Source: an uncultured Alphaproteobacteria bacterium (GTDB taxonomy: Bacteria; Pseudomonadota; Alphaproteobacteria; UBA2136; UBA6156). Taken from it: a stretch of 6,594 bases of DNA. Below are positions 5,987 through 6,594 of the stretch, in pieces. Below the pieces are notes generated by a model that saw only the letters and a list, made by a program, of their open reading frames with translations, made no database searches and was not told where the DNA came from. The translations under genes and the position numbers were made by a program. Position 1 is the stretch's first letter; each line of letters begins with the position of its first letter. The stretch is taken from contig CALFWJ010000132.1 in the NCBI GenBank assembly GCA_937928525.1, positions 1-6,594 of the forward strand, read 5' to 3'.

Positions 5987-6556
5987 ATGTCTAAAGACAA
6001 ACGCATTTTCCGCACCTTCAACCGTGCAAAATTAGGCGATCAACGCGCCGTAACGCTTCACCGATTCCAAATCGCGATGCTTAAAGCTGGTAAAACTTCT
6101 ACCAATTTAAACTTAGGCACACTCAGCCAAGAGCATATTTCAGCACTCTTAAATGGTGGCGTCAGATATGACCCCGTAACCATTCAAGATTTATGCTCCC
6201 AAATCAACGCCAACATTAAAAAGCTTCTCGCGCCGGCAACACCACAAGAGCTGGCCGAAATTGATTTTCATTTTCAATCTCGCCAAGAAGAAAATAAATC
6301 TAATTTAAAATCTAACCTAACCTCTCTACGCCAAAGCTTAGGCGGATTCGGAGCAGGCAAAAAAGCCGCAAAAAAACTCGCAATCTCGCAAGTTTCTATT
6401 TCTCACTTTGAACACCCAGAAAAACCCTTAATTCCTAACTGGGAAAATTGCCAAAAACTCATCGCAGTCTATGATCCTGAAAATAATTGTAACCTTGCTC
6501 CACAAGACCTTCTCGCCGCCCCAGAAGTTTTTCAGGAACAATACCCAGTTCAATAA
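5987..6556 (+). CDS. Putative DNA-binding protein with two XRE-like helix-turn-helix domains
   Basis: A 189-aa cytoplasmic protein, probably a transcriptional regulator; I do not recognise a named family. The C-terminal half carries an XRE/Cro-like HTH at about residues 111-165: LTSLRQSLGG, then KKAAKKLAISQVSISHFEHP and WENCQKLIAVY, following the usual 'L..lR...g.sq..lA..lgiSq..iS..E.g' layout. The N-terminal half (about 22-80) contains a second, more divergent candidate, with TLSQEHISALLNGG followed by a helix DPVTIQDLCSQI, like the turn-recognition-helix region of small Cro/XRE proteins. A charged linker (about 86-110) joins the two. It has three cysteines (70, 155, 168), unlike the cysteine-free flagellar proteins. 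The start at 5987 follows a good AAAGGA site; using 5924 would add 21 residues. It is separated from the fli operon by a terminator and has its own promoter-like sequence, so a flagellar role is not implied. Confidence 0.72.
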   Translation: MSKDKRIFRTFNRAKLGDQRAVTLHRFQIAMLKAGKTSTNLNLGTLSQEHISALLNGGVRYDPVTIQDLCSQINANIKKLLAPATPQELAEIDFHFQSRQEENKSNLKSNLTSLRQSLGGFGAGKKAAKKLAISQVSISHFEHPEKPLIPNWENCQKLIAVYDPENNCNLAPQDLLAAPEVFQEQYPVQ

Positions 6557-6577
6557 ACTCTCTATCGACATAAAAAG

Positions 6578-6594
6578 GCCGCCCAACGGGCGGC
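6578..6594 (+). terminator. Probable terminator hairpin of the HTH gene (T-run outside window)
   Basis: GCCGCCC and GGGCGGC form a perfect 7-bp GC stem around loop AAC, 21 nt after the stop and preceded by an A-run (6572-6576). The expected T-tract would begin just past the window edge, so the call is incomplete. Confidence 0.7.

Overview
The window is part of a chromosomal flagellar gene cluster from a motile, probably Gram-negative bacterium of moderate GC. A proteobacterium, most likely alphaproteobacterial, fits best. The grounds are a hook/hook-cap/hook-length trio (flgE, flgD, fliK), a free-standing FlhB C-terminal-like protein, and a fliO-fliP pair not followed by fliQ/fliR. The taxonomic call is an inference from gene content and layout; there is no rRNA or other marker here.

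Layout. From 1 to 3948 three genes lie on the minus strand, transcribed in the order fliK (hook-length ruler), flgD (hook cap/scaffold), flgE (hook subunit, running off the left edge without its C-terminus). An 80-bp AT-rich divergent region (3949-4028) separates them from a compact plus-strand operon at 4029-5869: an FlhB C-terminal-domain protein (FlhX-like), an unrecognised 104-aa helical protein (possibly an export chaperone), fliO and fliP. These genes are 7-10 bp apart. The operon ends at a clear intrinsic terminator (about 5886-5912). A promoter-like sequence containing two adjacent 8-bp palindromes then precedes a separate gene (5987-6556) encoding a 189-aa protein that appears to carry two helix-turn-helix domains. 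A GC-rich hairpin at the right edge is probably its terminator.

How the genes work together. FliO and FliP belong to the flagellar type III export gate. FlhX resembles the cytoplasmic switch domain of FlhB, which is the partner of FliK. FliK measures the hook and triggers the switch from rod/hook to filament export. FlgD caps the growing hook and FlgE polymerises beneath it. The window therefore covers hook assembly and its length control, with the ruler and a switch-domain paralogue divergently transcribed from one intergenic region. I see no mobile element, CRISPR array, tRNA or rRNA. The most interesting items are the FlhX-fliK pairing, the unassigned 104-aa protein, the lack of Shine-Dalgarno sequences across the fli operon, and the two-HTH regulator with palindromes in its promoter.
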